This document shows, piece by piece, positions 1 to 9,230 of a stretch of 64,000 bases of DNA. The first letter of the stretch is position 1; each line of letters begins with the position of its first letter. Source of the DNA: Bradyrhizobium huanghuaihaiense (GTDB lineage: Bacteria; Pseudomonadota; Alphaproteobacteria; Rhizobiales; Xanthobacteraceae). The stretch is taken from assembly GCF_007830635.1 (NCBI RefSeq), contig NZ_VLLA01000012.1, positions 62,001 to 126,000 on the forward strand. Direction: 5' to 3'. The notes under the pieces were generated by a model that was not told where the DNA came from, searched no databases, and was given only the letters and a program-made list of their open reading frames with translations. The position numbers and the translations under genes are program-made.

Positions 1-819
1 AAGGAGCTCGTCACCCACGCGCTGACCAATGCGCGCGAGGCGCTCGGCCGCAAGCTCGCGGACACCGCGACCCAGAGCCGCCTGCTCGACGCCATGGCCG
101 CGACGCTCAGCCTGCCGCATGCGCCCAAGCGCATCGAGGTCTACGACAACAGCCACATCCAGGGCACCAACGCGGTCGGCGCCATGATCGTCGCCGGCCC
201 CGACGGCTTTGTGAAGAACCAGTACCGCAAGTTCAACATCAAGTCGGAAGGGATCACGCCGGGCGACGACTTCGCCATGATGCGCGAGGTGCTGGAGCGG
301 CGCTTCAAGCGCCTGATCAATCCGCCCGAGGAGGGCGCCAAGGTCAAGGACGACGACTTTCCGCAATGGCCCGACCTCGTGATCATCGACGGCGGCCGCG
401 GCCAGCTCAACGCGGTGCGCGAGATCTTTGCCGCTCTCGGCCTGACCCAGGTGTCCCTGATGTCGGTCGCCAAGGGGCCGGACCGCGATGCCGGGCGCGA
501 AACCCTGTTCATGCCGGAGCGCGAGGCGATCAAGCTGGAGCCGCGCGATCCCGTGCTCTATTTCATCCAGCGCCTGCGCGACGAGGCCCACCGCTTCGTC
601 ATCGGCTCGCACCGCAAGCTGCGCAAGAAGGACATCCGCGAGGCCGGTTTGCAGGAGATTCCGGGCATCGGCCCGTCACGCAAACGTGCCTTGCTGCACC
701 ATTTCGGAACCCTGAAGGAGATCGAACGGGCCTCGATCGCCGATCTCGGCAAGGTTCCGGGGGTGAGCGCCGAAAGCGCCCGCAGGATTTTCGAGTATTT
801 CCATCCCCAGCCGGGGTGA
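1..819 (+). CDS. uvrC: UvrABC excinuclease subunit C, C-terminal part
   Basis: This is the 3' end of uvrC; the reading frame is open to the left edge, so the N-terminal GIY-YIG nuclease and UvrB-binding region lie outside. UvrC makes both incisions in nucleotide excision repair. The visible part is the RNase H-like 5'-incision domain, with catalytic aspartates in the YDNSHIQG motif (codon at 145) and the VIIDGGRGQLNA motif (codon at 388). A tandem helix-hairpin-helix DNA-binding tail follows (IPGIGPSRKRALL and VPGVSAESARRI). The first ATG near 94 is internal and not the true start. pgsA follows about 110 bases downstream, a common alphaproteobacterial arrangement. Confidence 0.97.
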   Translation, partial: KELVTHALTNAREALGRKLADTATQSRLLDAMAATLSLPHAPKRIEVYDNSHIQGTNAVGAMIVAGPDGFVKNQYRKFNIKSEGITPGDDFAMMREVLERRFKRLINPPEEGAKVKDDDFPQWPDLVIIDGGRGQLNAVREIFAALGLTQVSLMSVAKGPDRDAGRETLFMPEREAIKLEPRDPVLYFIQRLRDEAHRFVIGSHRKLRKKDIREAGLQEIPGIGPSRKRALLHHFGTLKEIERASIADLGKVPGVSAESARRIFEYFHPQPG

Positions 820-926
820 ACTAAAGGGGAGCCAAGGGGAGCCATGGTCATAAGGTCGTCGCATCCGGCGTCGCATTTGTGAGCGGGACGGTTGACCTTC
901 AGCCTTGAGCGGTATTGGTAGGACGG

Positions 927-1544
927 ATGAACATCGCCACGACACGAGGGACAACCAGCCGCGCGATGTCCCTCCCCAACATCCTGACCTATGGCCGGAT
1001 CGCCGCGATCCCGGTCGTGGTCGGATGCATCTATGCGCAGTCGATTCTGGATCAGCCGCTGTGGCTGCGCTGGGTCGCGGTCGCCATCTTCATTGCGGCT
1101 GCGGTCACCGACTACCTCGACGGCTATTACGCGCGGATCTGGAATCAGCAATCGGCATTCGGCCGGATGCTCGACCCGATCGCCGACAAGCTGCTGGTCG
1201 CGTCCTGCCTGCTGATGCTGGCCGCCGACGGCATCATCCATGGCTGGTCGCTATGGGCCGCCATCGTGATCCTTTGCCGCGAGATCCTGGTCTCGGGCCT
1301 GCGCGAATACCTCGCCGCGCTCCGCGTCAGCGTGCCCGTGACCAAGCTTGCGAAGTGGAAGACCACGGTCCAGCTGGTCGCGATCGGCTTCCTGCTCGCG
1401 GGACCTGCCGGCGACGAAGTGGTGCCCGTCGTCACGATGATTGGCCTTGCGCTGCTGTGGGCCTCGGCGATCCTGACCATCTACACCGGCTATGACTATT
1501 TCCGCGCCGGCATCCATCACCTCATCAAGGAGGACGAGGGATGA
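927..1544 (+). CDS. pgsA: CDP-diacylglycerol--glycerol-3-phosphate 3-phosphatidyltransferase
   Basis: Catalyses the committed step of phosphatidylglycerol synthesis, joining CDP-diacylglycerol and glycerol-3-phosphate at the inner membrane. The CDP-alcohol phosphotransferase signature is complete: DGYYAR, eight residues, G, three residues, D (in MLDP), three residues, D. Several hydrophobic helices surround it. I chose the ATG at 927, preceded by GGACGG; the ATG at 966 (MSLPNILTYGRI) matches the usual family N-terminus and is the alternative. An in-frame TTG at 915 is unlikely. The stop overlaps the moaD start by 4 bases, so the two are translationally coupled. Confidence 0.94.
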   Translation: MNIATTRGTTSRAMSLPNILTYGRIAAIPVVVGCIYAQSILDQPLWLRWVAVAIFIAAAVTDYLDGYYARIWNQQSAFGRMLDPIADKLLVASCLLMLAADGIIHGWSLWAAIVILCREILVSGLREYLAALRVSVPVTKLAKWKTTVQLVAIGFLLAGPAGDEVVPVVTMIGLALLWASAILTIYTGYDYFRAGIHHLIKEDEG

Positions 1545-1792
1545 AGGTGAAGTATTTCGCCTGGGTGCGCGAGCGCGTCGGCAAGGCCGAGGAGACCATC
1601 GAGCCGCCGGCGACCGTGCGTACCGTGGAGGAGCTGATCGCCTGGCTGTCCGGCCGGAGCGATGCTTATGCGTACGCGTTCGAGAAGCCGAAGGTGATCC
1701 GCACCGCAATCGACCATGCCCACGTCAAGTCGGACGCCGCGATCGCGGGCGCACGCGAGATCGCGTTCTTCCCGCCGATGACCGGCGGCTAG
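1541..1792 (+). CDS. moaD: molybdopterin synthase sulfur carrier subunit
   Basis: A small ubiquitin-fold protein of 83 residues that carries the sulfur for the molybdenum cofactor dithiolene as a C-terminal thiocarboxylate. The diagnostic C-terminal Gly-Gly (FFPPMTGG) is present, and length and the opening MKVKYFAWVRE fit the family. It overlaps pgsA by 4 bases and is followed 4 bases later by moaE, the catalytic partner, so the synthase subunits are co-expressed. Being in one run with pgsA appears to be positional rather than functional. Confidence 0.95.
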   Translation: MKVKYFAWVRERVGKAEETIEPPATVRTVEELIAWLSGRSDAYAYAFEKPKVIRTAIDHAHVKSDAAIAGAREIAFFPPMTGG

Positions 1793-1796
1793 GCTC

Positions 1797-2264
1797 ATGA
1801 GCAGCCCCGTCACCATCCGCATCCAGGAAGACGATTTCGACATCGCCCGCGAGATCGCAGTCCTGACCAAGAGCCGCACCGACATCGGCGCGGTGGTGAG
1901 CTTCTCAGGCATCTGCCGCGCCGACGACGACAGCGCCCAGGTCGCCGCGCTCACGCTCGAGCATTATCCGGGCATGGCCGAGGAGGAGATCAGGCGCCAT
2001 GCCGACGAGGCCATCTCGCGCTGGCCGCTCAACGGCGTCACGGTGATCCACCGCGTCGGGCGATTCATGCCGGGCCAGAACATCGTCCTGGTGCTGACCG
2101 CCTCGCAGCATCGCCAGGCCGCATTCCAGGCGGCCGAGTTCCTGATGGATTACCTCAAGACCAGCGCCCCGTTCTGGAAGAAGGAAGAGAGCGCCACCGG
2201 CACCGGCTGGGTCGAGGCTCACGCCCGTGACGACGAGGCCGCCGCACGCTGGACCAAATCCTGA
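1797..2264 (+). CDS. moaE: molybdopterin synthase catalytic subunit
   Basis: Large subunit (155 residues) of molybdopterin synthase; it converts cyclic pyranopterin monophosphate to molybdopterin using MoaD thiocarboxylate. Family landmarks visible are the VIHRVGRF segment and the lysine-rich KTSAPFWKKEE motif that holds the active-site lysines. The ATG at 1797 follows the moaD stop by 4 bases, and its own TGA overlaps the prmB ATG by one base (TGATG), giving a tightly packed pgsA-moaD-moaE-prmB unit. Confidence 0.95.
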   Translation: MSSPVTIRIQEDDFDIAREIAVLTKSRTDIGAVVSFSGICRADDDSAQVAALTLEHYPGMAEEEIRRHADEAISRWPLNGVTVIHRVGRFMPGQNIVLVLTASQHRQAAFQAAEFLMDYLKTSAPFWKKEESATGTGWVEAHARDDEAAARWTKS

Positions 2265-3223
2265 TGGCAAAAATTGCGAAAAAGACCGCGCGCGGCCGCG
2301 CCGCGCCGAAGCTTGCGAAGGTGGGGCCCGGCGAGCTTCTCACGCTGCTCGACTTCGCCCGCTACGCGGTGAGCCGCTTTGTCGAGGCGAAGCTCGCCTT
2401 TGCCCACGGCACGACCGACCCGGTCGCGGAAGCCGTGTTCCTGATCTCTGAGGCGCTGCATCTCACTCCCGACCAGTTCGAGGGCTTTGCCCACGCGCGC
2501 GTCACCGTCGCGGAAGGCAAGACCCTCCTCGATCTCATCCATCAGCGCGTCACGACGCGCAAACCGGCCGCCTATCTCGTCAACAAGATCTACATGCGCG
2601 GCCTGCCCTTCTATGTCGACGAGCGCGTCATCGTTCCACGCTCCTTCATCGGCGAGCTCCTGGATTCGCATTTCGGCGACGAGGGCGGACCCGGCTCGCT
2701 GATCGACGACCCCACCGCCGTCGCGCGCGTGCTCGATCTCTGCACGGGATCGGGATGTCTTGCGATCCTCGCCGCGCATCACTTCCCGAACGCTGAGGTC
2801 GATGCCGTCGACATCTCCAAGGGCGCAATCGAGGTCGCCGCGCGCAATGTCGGGGACTACGGGCTCGATGACCGGATCACGCTCTATCGCGGCGACCTGT
2901 TCGCCCCGCTCGGCGATGCACGATATGACCTGATCATTACCAACCCGCCTTACGTCGATGCCGAAGGCATGGCGGCATTGCCGCCGGAGTGCCGGGCGGA
3001 GCCAAAGCTCGCCTTCGACGGCGGTGCCGATGGTCTCGACGTGGTGCGGAAGATCCTGCGCGATGCGCCCGATCATCTGGCGCCCGGCGGCGGACTGATC
3101 TGCGAGATCGGCCGTGGCCGCGAGTTGGTCGACGAGGCCTTTCCGGAACTGCCGCTGCTGTGGCTGGACACCGAAGACTCCGAGGGCGAAGTGTTCTGGA
3201 TTTCGGCCGCCGATCTCGGCTGA
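2264..3223 (+). CDS. prmB: ribosomal protein L3 (glutamine-N5) methyltransferase PrmB-like
   Basis: Class I SAM-dependent methyltransferase of the HemK/PrmB group, 319 residues. Visible are the SAM-binding motif VLDLCTGSGCLAI (about residues 155-167) and the NPPY catalytic motif that binds the glutamine amide. The upstream AYLVNKIYMRGLPFYVDERVIVPRS stretch resembles PrmB rather than PrmC, so the substrate is probably the conserved glutamine of ribosomal protein L3. The N-terminus is Lys/Arg/Ala-rich. It starts within the moaE stop codon. PrmC or another protein glutamine methyltransferase cannot be fully excluded without alignment. Confidence 0.86.
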   Translation: MAKIAKKTARGRAAPKLAKVGPGELLTLLDFARYAVSRFVEAKLAFAHGTTDPVAEAVFLISEALHLTPDQFEGFAHARVTVAEGKTLLDLIHQRVTTRKPAAYLVNKIYMRGLPFYVDERVIVPRSFIGELLDSHFGDEGGPGSLIDDPTAVARVLDLCTGSGCLAILAAHHFPNAEVDAVDISKGAIEVAARNVGDYGLDDRITLYRGDLFAPLGDARYDLIITNPPYVDAEGMAALPPECRAEPKLAFDGGADGLDVVRKILRDAPDHLAPGGGLICEIGRGRELVDEAFPELPLLWLDTEDSEGEVFWISAADLG

Positions 3224-3312
3224 TCCGTCAGGGCCGCCGGCTTCGACGGAACAAGTCAAATTCGGCCACGTTCATCCCCCGATGCATTGTCTCGCTCTCG
3301 GAGGATGTCCGC

Positions 3313-3900
3313 ATGCTCGCGCCATCGGGCGAATTGCTGCGCGCCGGCGTGGCGCTCAAGCTCAACCACGTCAAACGCGCTGCTCAATCCTATCTGCGTG
3401 ACCAGACCAGCCAGGCCACCGGCAAGGTGACGTCTTACGCGGTGGCCGGCGGGCTGTTCGCCGTTGCGGGCCTGTTCGTTGTCGCAGCCTTCTTCGTCGG
3501 ACTGATCGCCCTGTACCGCTGGATCGCCATCCACTACGGGCAATTCTGGGGCTTTGGCGCCGTCGGCGCAGTGCTGCTGGTGCTGGCTGCGGTTTGCGCC
3601 GGGGTGGCGATGGCGCAGATGAGGCGCAAGCCCAAGCCGATCGTGCCGCTTGCGAGCCGTCTGCGCGTGGCGGTCGCAACACCGCGGATCCCGCGCGGAA
3701 CGGTCAAGCAGGCGGTGAAGGAGGTCGCCACGACGATTCCCTTGGCGCCGCTCGCGCCGGGTGAACGCGGCCATGGCAACAAGAGCCGGCCAGTTCGCAC
3801 CAACCGGCCCGTGCAGCTTGGCCTGATGCTCGCAGCGGTCGGGCTGCTCGGCGTCACGGCAGCGCGCCGGCGGCGCCACGGACACCGGTTGGAGACCTGA
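3313..3900 (+). CDS. phage holin-like small membrane protein
   Basis: A 195-residue protein with two central membrane helices (TSYAVAGGLFAVAGLFVVAAFF, shortened here in meaning to about residues 37-60, and a second around 75-97), then a basic cytoplasmic region and a third hydrophobic stretch near the C-terminus followed by an Arg/His tail. The pattern fits the putative actinobacterial holin-X/phage holin superfamily III proteins common in alphaproteobacterial chromosomes; here it is not in a prophage. The ATG at 3313 is chosen because GGAGG lies just upstream; the frame is open much further 5' but there it overlaps prmB. It ends one base before the YihY gene. Confidence 0.72.
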   Translation: MLAPSGELLRAGVALKLNHVKRAAQSYLRDQTSQATGKVTSYAVAGGLFAVAGLFVVAAFFVGLIALYRWIAIHYGQFWGFGAVGAVLLVLAAVCAGVAMAQMRRKPKPIVPLASRLRVAVATPRIPRGTVKQAVKEVATTIPLAPLAPGERGHGNKSRPVRTNRPVQLGLMLAAVGLLGVTAARRRRHGHRLET

Positions 3901-3901
3901 C

Positions 3902-5032
3902 ATGTTGATGCGGCGCTCCGAGCCAATCGACAGCTGGCTGCTGGTTGCGGCCACGGCCGTCTTCGTGCTCACGGCGGAGCGCTACTTCCAGGATTCCGGC
4001 CTGGTCCGCCCGGGACCTCCGCCGGACCACCGCAACAGCGAGGCGAACTCACCAGAAACGAATCCGGCGGCCGCGGCCGCGCAACCCGGCCGCGGCCGGC
4101 GCTCGAAAAGTCCGTTCGCGATCCCCTGGGCCGGCTGGAAGGATATCTTCTGGCGCACCTATCAGCGCATCGATGATGATCGGCTGCTCGCGACCGCCGG
4201 CGGCGTCGTGTTCTTCGGACTGCTCGCGATCTTCCCCGCCGTCACCGCGCTGGTCTCCTCTTACGGTCTGTTCGCCGATCCCTCGACGATCAGCTCCAAT
4301 CTGCAGACGCTAGCGACCATGCTGCCAGAGGGTTCCTTCCAGATCGTCGAGGACCAGGTCGCGCGCGTGGTGTCGCACGGCAATACCACGCTCGGGGTCA
4401 CCTTCCTGGTGGGCCTCGTGCTTGCGATCTGGAGCGCCAACGCGGGGGTCAAGGCCATCATCGATGCCCTCAATGTCGCCTATGAGGAGCGCGAGAAGCG
4501 GAGCTTCCTCAAGCTCAACATGGTGTCGCTGGCCTTCACCGTCGGCGGCATCGTGGCGCTGCTGCTGATGGTGGGTGCCGTCGTCGCCTTCCCGCTTGCG
4601 CTCAACCATCTCGGCATGGCGCCCGAAAGCAAGCTGATCGTGGCGCTGGCGCGATGGCCGCTGCTGTTCGTCATCCTGCTCGCCGCGCTCGCCATCCTCT
4701 ACCGCTTTGCGCCCAGCCGCGATGCGCCGCGCTGGCAGTGGCTGAGCGTCGGCGCGGTGACGGCCGCCATCCTCTGGATCGCCGGCTCGGCGCTGCTGTC
4801 CTGGTATCTCTCGGAATTCGCCAACTACAATGCGACCTACGGCTCGCTTGGAGCTGCGATCGGCCTGATGATGTGGATGTGGATGTCGGCCATTGTCATC
4901 ATGTTCGGCGCCGAGCTGAACTCGGAGATCGAGCGGCAGACGCTGCGCGACACGACGACCGGTCGCCCCAAGCCGCTCGGCACCCGCGAAGCCGTCTCGG
5001 CCGACACGGTCGGCGCCGCCGCGCCATTTTGA
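3902..5032 (+). CDS. YihY/virulence factor BrkB family membrane protein
   Basis: Integral membrane protein of 376 residues of the YihY/BrkB family (once misnamed ribonuclease BN). After a first hydrophobic segment and a proline/alanine-rich linker (about residues 35-75), the conserved region begins with the WKDIFWRTYQRIDDDRLLATAGGVVFF stretch, has about six membrane helices, and includes the SEFANYNATYGSLGAAIGLMMWMWMSA region typical of the family. The biochemical function of the family is unsettled. It lies one base after the holin-like gene, so the two membrane proteins are likely co-transcribed. Confidence 0.9.
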   Translation: MLMRRSEPIDSWLLVAATAVFVLTAERYFQDSGLVRPGPPPDHRNSEANSPETNPAAAAAQPGRGRRSKSPFAIPWAGWKDIFWRTYQRIDDDRLLATAGGVVFFGLLAIFPAVTALVSSYGLFADPSTISSNLQTLATMLPEGSFQIVEDQVARVVSHGNTTLGVTFLVGLVLAIWSANAGVKAIIDALNVAYEEREKRSFLKLNMVSLAFTVGGIVALLLMVGAVVAFPLALNHLGMAPESKLIVALARWPLLFVILLAALAILYRFAPSRDAPRWQWLSVGAVTAAILWIAGSALLSWYLSEFANYNATYGSLGAAIGLMMWMWMSAIVIMFGAELNSEIERQTLRDTTTGRPKPLGTREAVSADTVGAAAPF

Positions 5033-5079
5033 CCGGTAGCGGTCAGGCCGGCAGCCGGCCCGACCGCATCCCGAACGTA

Positions 5080-5902
5080 TCAGCGCCGGGTGATCACGGC
5101 TTCCAGATATTCGCTGTGCACGACGATCGTACCGTCGTCGGCATGATTGAACTCTCCGAGCAGCGCCAGCAGATCGCGCTTCAGCGCCGCCTGACCGGTC
5201 TCGTCGAGCGCGGCAAACGCCTTCAGCGTGGGTCCGTAGAAGGTCTTGAAGATTTCGAGCCAGTGCTCCGGCGAGCGATAGCGGAACACGAACATGCGCG
5301 GCTCGGCGGCGATCTCCGAGGCCTGACTGCCAAACATCTCCTCAAGCCGCGCCTGTGTGCCCCACAGGGCCGGCGACTTCACGCCGGCCGGCGGCGGCAG
5401 ATGTTTGCCGATGGTCTTGAACAGCTGGCCGATGAAACCCTGCGGCGTCCAGTTGGCGAGGCCGATCTTGCCGCCGGATTTGCAGACCCGCGCGAGCTCG
5501 GAGGCCGCCTTGTCCTGGTCCGGCGTGAACATCACGCCGAAGGTCGAGAGCACGACGTCGTAGCTGGCGTCGGCAAACGGCAGCGCTTCGGCATCCGCCT
5601 CGCGGAATTCGATCATGAGATGTTCGGCCGCCGCCCGCTCGCGCCCGCGCTTGAGCAGCGCCGGCACGTAATCACCAGCGCCGCGCCGCGGCCAGCGTCG
5701 CATTGCCGTTGCCGGCGGCGACGTCCAGCACCTTGCTGCCGGCACGTATGTCGAGTGCCTCACAGAGCTGTTCGCCGACGATCTGCAAGGTGGTGCCGAC
5801 GACGGCATAGTCGCCCGACGACCAGGCGCCGTGCTGGCGCTGCTTGACGGCGGCAAGATCGGGCTGGGTTGCGGCTGGCTTGAGCACGGCGGATGTCGAC
5901 AT
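5080..5902 (-). pseudogene. class I SAM-dependent methyltransferase, frameshifted
   Basis: A UbiE-like methyltransferase split into two frames. The 5' part reads MSTSAVLKPAATQPDL from the ATG at 5902 through the SAM motif VLDVAAGNGNATLAAARRW and stops at TGA about 5670. The rest continues in another frame from DYVPALLKRGRERAAAE (about 5668) to 5080, with ADAEALPFADASYDVVLSTFG and the usual C-terminal region. In family members I recall, several residues (of the kind CDVTSTDYVP) sit between the tryptophan and DYVP, so a deletion of roughly 17 bases would explain both the gap and the shift. It could be a true pseudogene or an assembly error. It is divergent from the regulator at 6024. Confidence 0.8.
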
Positions 5903-6023
5903 GGCAATCTCCTGCGGTTGTAAACGCCGGGACGATAGGGCGCATGCGGTTCGCTGGCCTTGAGAGCGGCGTTATTTTACGCTGAGAGCGCCTTGATTTC
6001 CGAACGGGAGCCGAGGGGGAATT

Positions 6024-7583
6024 GTGACGTTTCAGTTCGAGGATTTCCTGCTCGACCCCGAGCGCCGCGAATTGCGGCACGCGGACACGCTCGTCGCGCT
6101 CGAACCGCAAGTGTTCGACCTGCTGACCTACCTCGTCCGCAACCGCGAACGCGTGGTGACGCGGGACAACCTGCTCGATGCGATCTGGAACGGCCGCGTC
6201 GTCTCGGAATCGACACTGACGAGCCGGATCAACGCAGCGCGCCGCGCGGTCGGCGACAATGGCGAGGAGCAGCGGCTGATCCGCACCGTCGCGCGCAAGG
6301 GCGTGCGGTTCGTCGGCGCGGTGACCGAGCTGGCCGGCGCCGCCAGACCAGCCGGGACAGACGAACCGCCCGCGCCGCCGACGGGTCTGCCGCTGCCCGA
6401 TCGCCCCGCGATCGCGGTGCTGCCCTTCACCAACATGAGCGGCGAGGCCGGGCAGGATTATTTCTCCGACGGCATCAGCGAGGACATCATCACCGCGCTG
6501 TCGAAGCTACGCTGGTTCTTCGTCATCGCGCGCAACTCCTCCTTCATCTACAAGGGCCGCACGGTTCATTTGCGGCAGGTCGCCGAAGAGCTCGGCGTGC
6601 GCTACGTCGTCGAGGGCAGCGTCCGCAAGGATGACGAGCGCGTCCGCATCACGGCGCAACTCAACGACGTCGCCACCGGCAGCCATCTCTGGGCCGAACG
6701 CTACGACCGCGAGCTCGCCGACGTCTTCGCCGTCCAGGACGAGATCACCGAGGCGATCGTCGCCGCGATCGAGCCGCAGCTCTATGCCGCGGAGAATTTT
6801 CGCGCCCAGCGCAAGCCGCCCGACAGCATGGATGCCTGGGACCTCGTCATGCGCGCGCTCTCGCACTACTGGCGCGTGACGCGGCAGGATCACGTGGTGG
6901 CCCAGGCCCTGCTCGAAAAGGCCATCGCGCTCGACCCCACCTACGGCAAGGCGCTCGGCCTGCTCGGCACCAGCTACATGTTCACCGCGCATATGGGCTG
7001 GATGGACATGGCCATCGCGATACCCGCCGCCGAGCGCGCGGCGCGTGCCGCGATCCGCGCCGACGACGAGGACGCCTGGGCCCACAACGCGCTCGGCCAC
7101 GTCCATCTGTTCGCGCGACGGTTCGAGGACTCGCTGGCCGAGTTCGAGACCGCGCTCCGGCTCAATCCGAACTTCGCGCTGGCGCAGGGCTATCATGGCC
7201 TGGCGCTCGGCTATTGCGGCCGCTGGCAGGAGGCGGACGAGGCGGCGCGCCGGGCGATCCGCCTCAGCCCGCGCGATCCCTATGCCCCGGTCTATTTCGG
7301 CATCGCCGCCTATGCGCGTTTCCTCGGCGGCGACGACGAGGAGGCCATCCGCCTCGCGCAGGAGGCCTTGCGCCAGCGCAGCGACTTCGTCGGCGCACAC
7401 CGGGTCCTGACCGCGGCCGCCGGCATGGCCGGGCATCGCGAGGTCGCCGCGGCGGCCTTGAGGGAACTGCGCCGCGCCCAGCCGAACGTCTCGCTCGCCT
7501 GGATCGCCGAGTTCATGCCGATCAAACTTGCCGCCGACCGCGAGCGCTACCTCGAAGGCTTTCGCCGGGCTGGCCTCACTTGA
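6024..7583 (+). CDS. winged-helix transcriptional regulator with TolB-like and TPR regions
   Basis: A 519-residue cytoplasmic one-component regulator. Residues 1-95 are an OmpR/CadC-type winged helix (FEDFLLDPERRELR to LIRTVARKGVRFVG). After an Ala/Pro linker comes a TolB-like domain (IAVLPFTNMSGEAGQDYFSDGISEDI), common in CadC/adenylate-cyclase-like regulators, and the C-terminal half carries TPR-like helices (for example NALGHVHLFARRFEDSLAEFETALRLNPN). There is no transmembrane segment, so it is unlike CadC itself. The GTG start at 6024 is supported by GAGGGGGA upstream. It is divergent from the broken methyltransferase. Ligand and targets are unknown. Confidence 0.85.
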   Translation: MTFQFEDFLLDPERRELRHADTLVALEPQVFDLLTYLVRNRERVVTRDNLLDAIWNGRVVSESTLTSRINAARRAVGDNGEEQRLIRTVARKGVRFVGAVTELAGAARPAGTDEPPAPPTGLPLPDRPAIAVLPFTNMSGEAGQDYFSDGISEDIITALSKLRWFFVIARNSSFIYKGRTVHLRQVAEELGVRYVVEGSVRKDDERVRITAQLNDVATGSHLWAERYDRELADVFAVQDEITEAIVAAIEPQLYAAENFRAQRKPPDSMDAWDLVMRALSHYWRVTRQDHVVAQALLEKAIALDPTYGKALGLLGTSYMFTAHMGWMDMAIAIPAAERAARAAIRADDEDAWAHNALGHVHLFARRFEDSLAEFETALRLNPNFALAQGYHGLALGYCGRWQEADEAARRAIRLSPRDPYAPVYFGIAAYARFLGGDDEEAIRLAQEALRQRSDFVGAHRVLTAAAGMAGHREVAAAALRELRRAQPNVSLAWIAEFMPIKLAADRERYLEGFRRAGLT

Positions 7584-7724
7584 AGCCCGAACAGGCCGCT
7601 ATCCCCTCGAATCAACAATGATGTTAAGCTCGTGCGGCTTGGGGGAGCATGAGGCGTGACGGGTTCGCATACTGGCCCGTGTTTTCCCGGTGAGGCTGTC
7701 AGCTCTTGAGGCGTAACGCGCGGC

Positions 7725-9215
7725 ATGATTCGCATTTCGACGATCTTCATCGCCATCTGCATGGTTCTGGTCGCGGCTTCGCTCGGGCTGGTGCTCTACG
7801 CGGCCGCCGGCATCAGCGGAACCGAATCCGCGATCGTGGCGCTGACCGCGCTGACCTTCCTGATCCTCTACAACGCGGTCTCGATGCGGCTGCGCGACCG
7901 CAGCGACGTCGGCGGCCAGATCGCTGATCTGTCGCGCGGCACGGCCGACCTCGCCCGCCAAGTCGCGGAGTTCGGCCGCCGGCTGGCGGCGATGGAGGGG
8001 CGCATCGCCTCGTCCAACTCGACCAATTCCGACCGCATCCAGTCGGTGGTCGGCGAGATCAATGAGCTCGGCGGCCTGGTCAGGCAGCTCGCTTCCACCG
8101 TATCGGCGCATGAGGACCTGCTGGCCGGCGCCGCGCCTGGACCTGCGGCAGCGGCAGTGGCAGGACCGGAGCAGGAAGCGCCGATCGACCTGATCGCGCC
8201 GTTCGAGGAGCGACAGGCCGCCGCGCCGCTGCCACCTTTCCCCGCACCTCCCGCGGTGCAGCCGCGGCCGGCAGCGGCGGTTCAGACCCACACCGCCAAT
8301 GCCGTCCCGGCCGCCAACGGACGTAACCAGACCCAATTGCTGGCGACGCTGCGCAACGCGATCGACGAGAACCGCATCGACATCTTCCTCCAGCCGATGG
8401 TGACGCTGCCGCAGCGCAAGGTGCGGTTCTACGAGGCCGTGACGCGGGTGCGCGACGAGCGCGACCAGCTGATCGCCGCCGAGGACTTCATCAGCATCGC
8501 AGAGGCCTCGGGGCTGATCGGGCGCATCGACAACATGGTGATGCTGCGCTGTGTGCAGGTGCTGCGGCGCCTGATGGTGCGCAACAAGGATGTCGGCGTG
8601 TTCTGCAACGTCGCGGCCTCCACGCTCGGCAATTCCACCACCTTCGCGCAATGCCTCGACTTCCTCGAGGCCAACCGGGCGCTGGCACCGTCACTGGTGC
8701 TGGAATTCAAGCAGTCGACCTTCCGCAATCTCGGTCCGGCCGAAACCGAGAACCTCGCCGCGCTCGCCCAGCGCGGTTTCCGCTTCTCGATCGACCATGT
8801 CACGGATCTCCGGATCGAGCCGCGCGAGCTCGCCGACCGCGGCGTGCGCTTCATCAAGGTGCCGGCCACGTTGCTGCTCGACCCCAGGCAGGCCTCGACC
8901 TCCGACATCCACCCGTCCGACCTCTCGGACCTGCTCGGCCGCTTCGGCATCGACCTGATCGCCGAGCGGATCGAGGGCGAGCGCGCCGTGGTCGATTTGC
9001 TCGATTATGACGTGCGGTTCGGCCAGGGGTTCCTGTTCGCGCCGCCCCGGCCATTGCGGCCGGAGGGGGCATCTGCTACCGGCGGGGCCTCGCCGAACCA
9101 GGCGCAGGACACTCAGGGACCCAATGGCTCCGGCACACAAAGCTCAGGCGCGACGTCTTCGGCGCCTCCGCCCCAGCGTATCACCGGCAACGCGGCGCTC
9201 GCGCGCCGCATCTGA
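7725..9215 (+). CDS. membrane-anchored EAL-domain protein
   Basis: Two N-terminal membrane helices (about residues 3-28 and 33-52), a coiled-coil-like linker (DLSRGTADLARQVAEFGRRL), a Pro/Ala-rich stretch, then an EAL domain from about residue 205, related to c-di-GMP phosphodiesterases. Several active-site positions are conserved: E in YEAVTRVR (EAV instead of EAL), N in FCNVAAS, E in LVLEFKQS, K in FIKVPA, E in AERIEGE and Q in GQGFLFAPP. The usual DDFGTG motif reads IDHVTD, so the second aspartate is replaced by histidine; hydrolytic activity is therefore doubtful. The tail is disordered and Ser/Gly/Ala-rich. The HAD gene follows 15 bases later. Confidence 0.88.
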   Translation: MIRISTIFIAICMVLVAASLGLVLYAAAGISGTESAIVALTALTFLILYNAVSMRLRDRSDVGGQIADLSRGTADLARQVAEFGRRLAAMEGRIASSNSTNSDRIQSVVGEINELGGLVRQLASTVSAHEDLLAGAAPGPAAAAVAGPEQEAPIDLIAPFEERQAAAPLPPFPAPPAVQPRPAAAVQTHTANAVPAANGRNQTQLLATLRNAIDENRIDIFLQPMVTLPQRKVRFYEAVTRVRDERDQLIAAEDFISIAEASGLIGRIDNMVMLRCVQVLRRLMVRNKDVGVFCNVAASTLGNSTTFAQCLDFLEANRALAPSLVLEFKQSTFRNLGPAETENLAALAQRGFRFSIDHVTDLRIEPRELADRGVRFIKVPATLLLDPRQASTSDIHPSDLSDLLGRFGIDLIAERIEGERAVVDLLDYDVRFGQGFLFAPPRPLRPEGASATGGASPNQAQDTQGPNGSGTQSSGATSSAPPPQRITGNAALARRI

Positions 9216-9230
9216 TCGGCCGCACGCATC

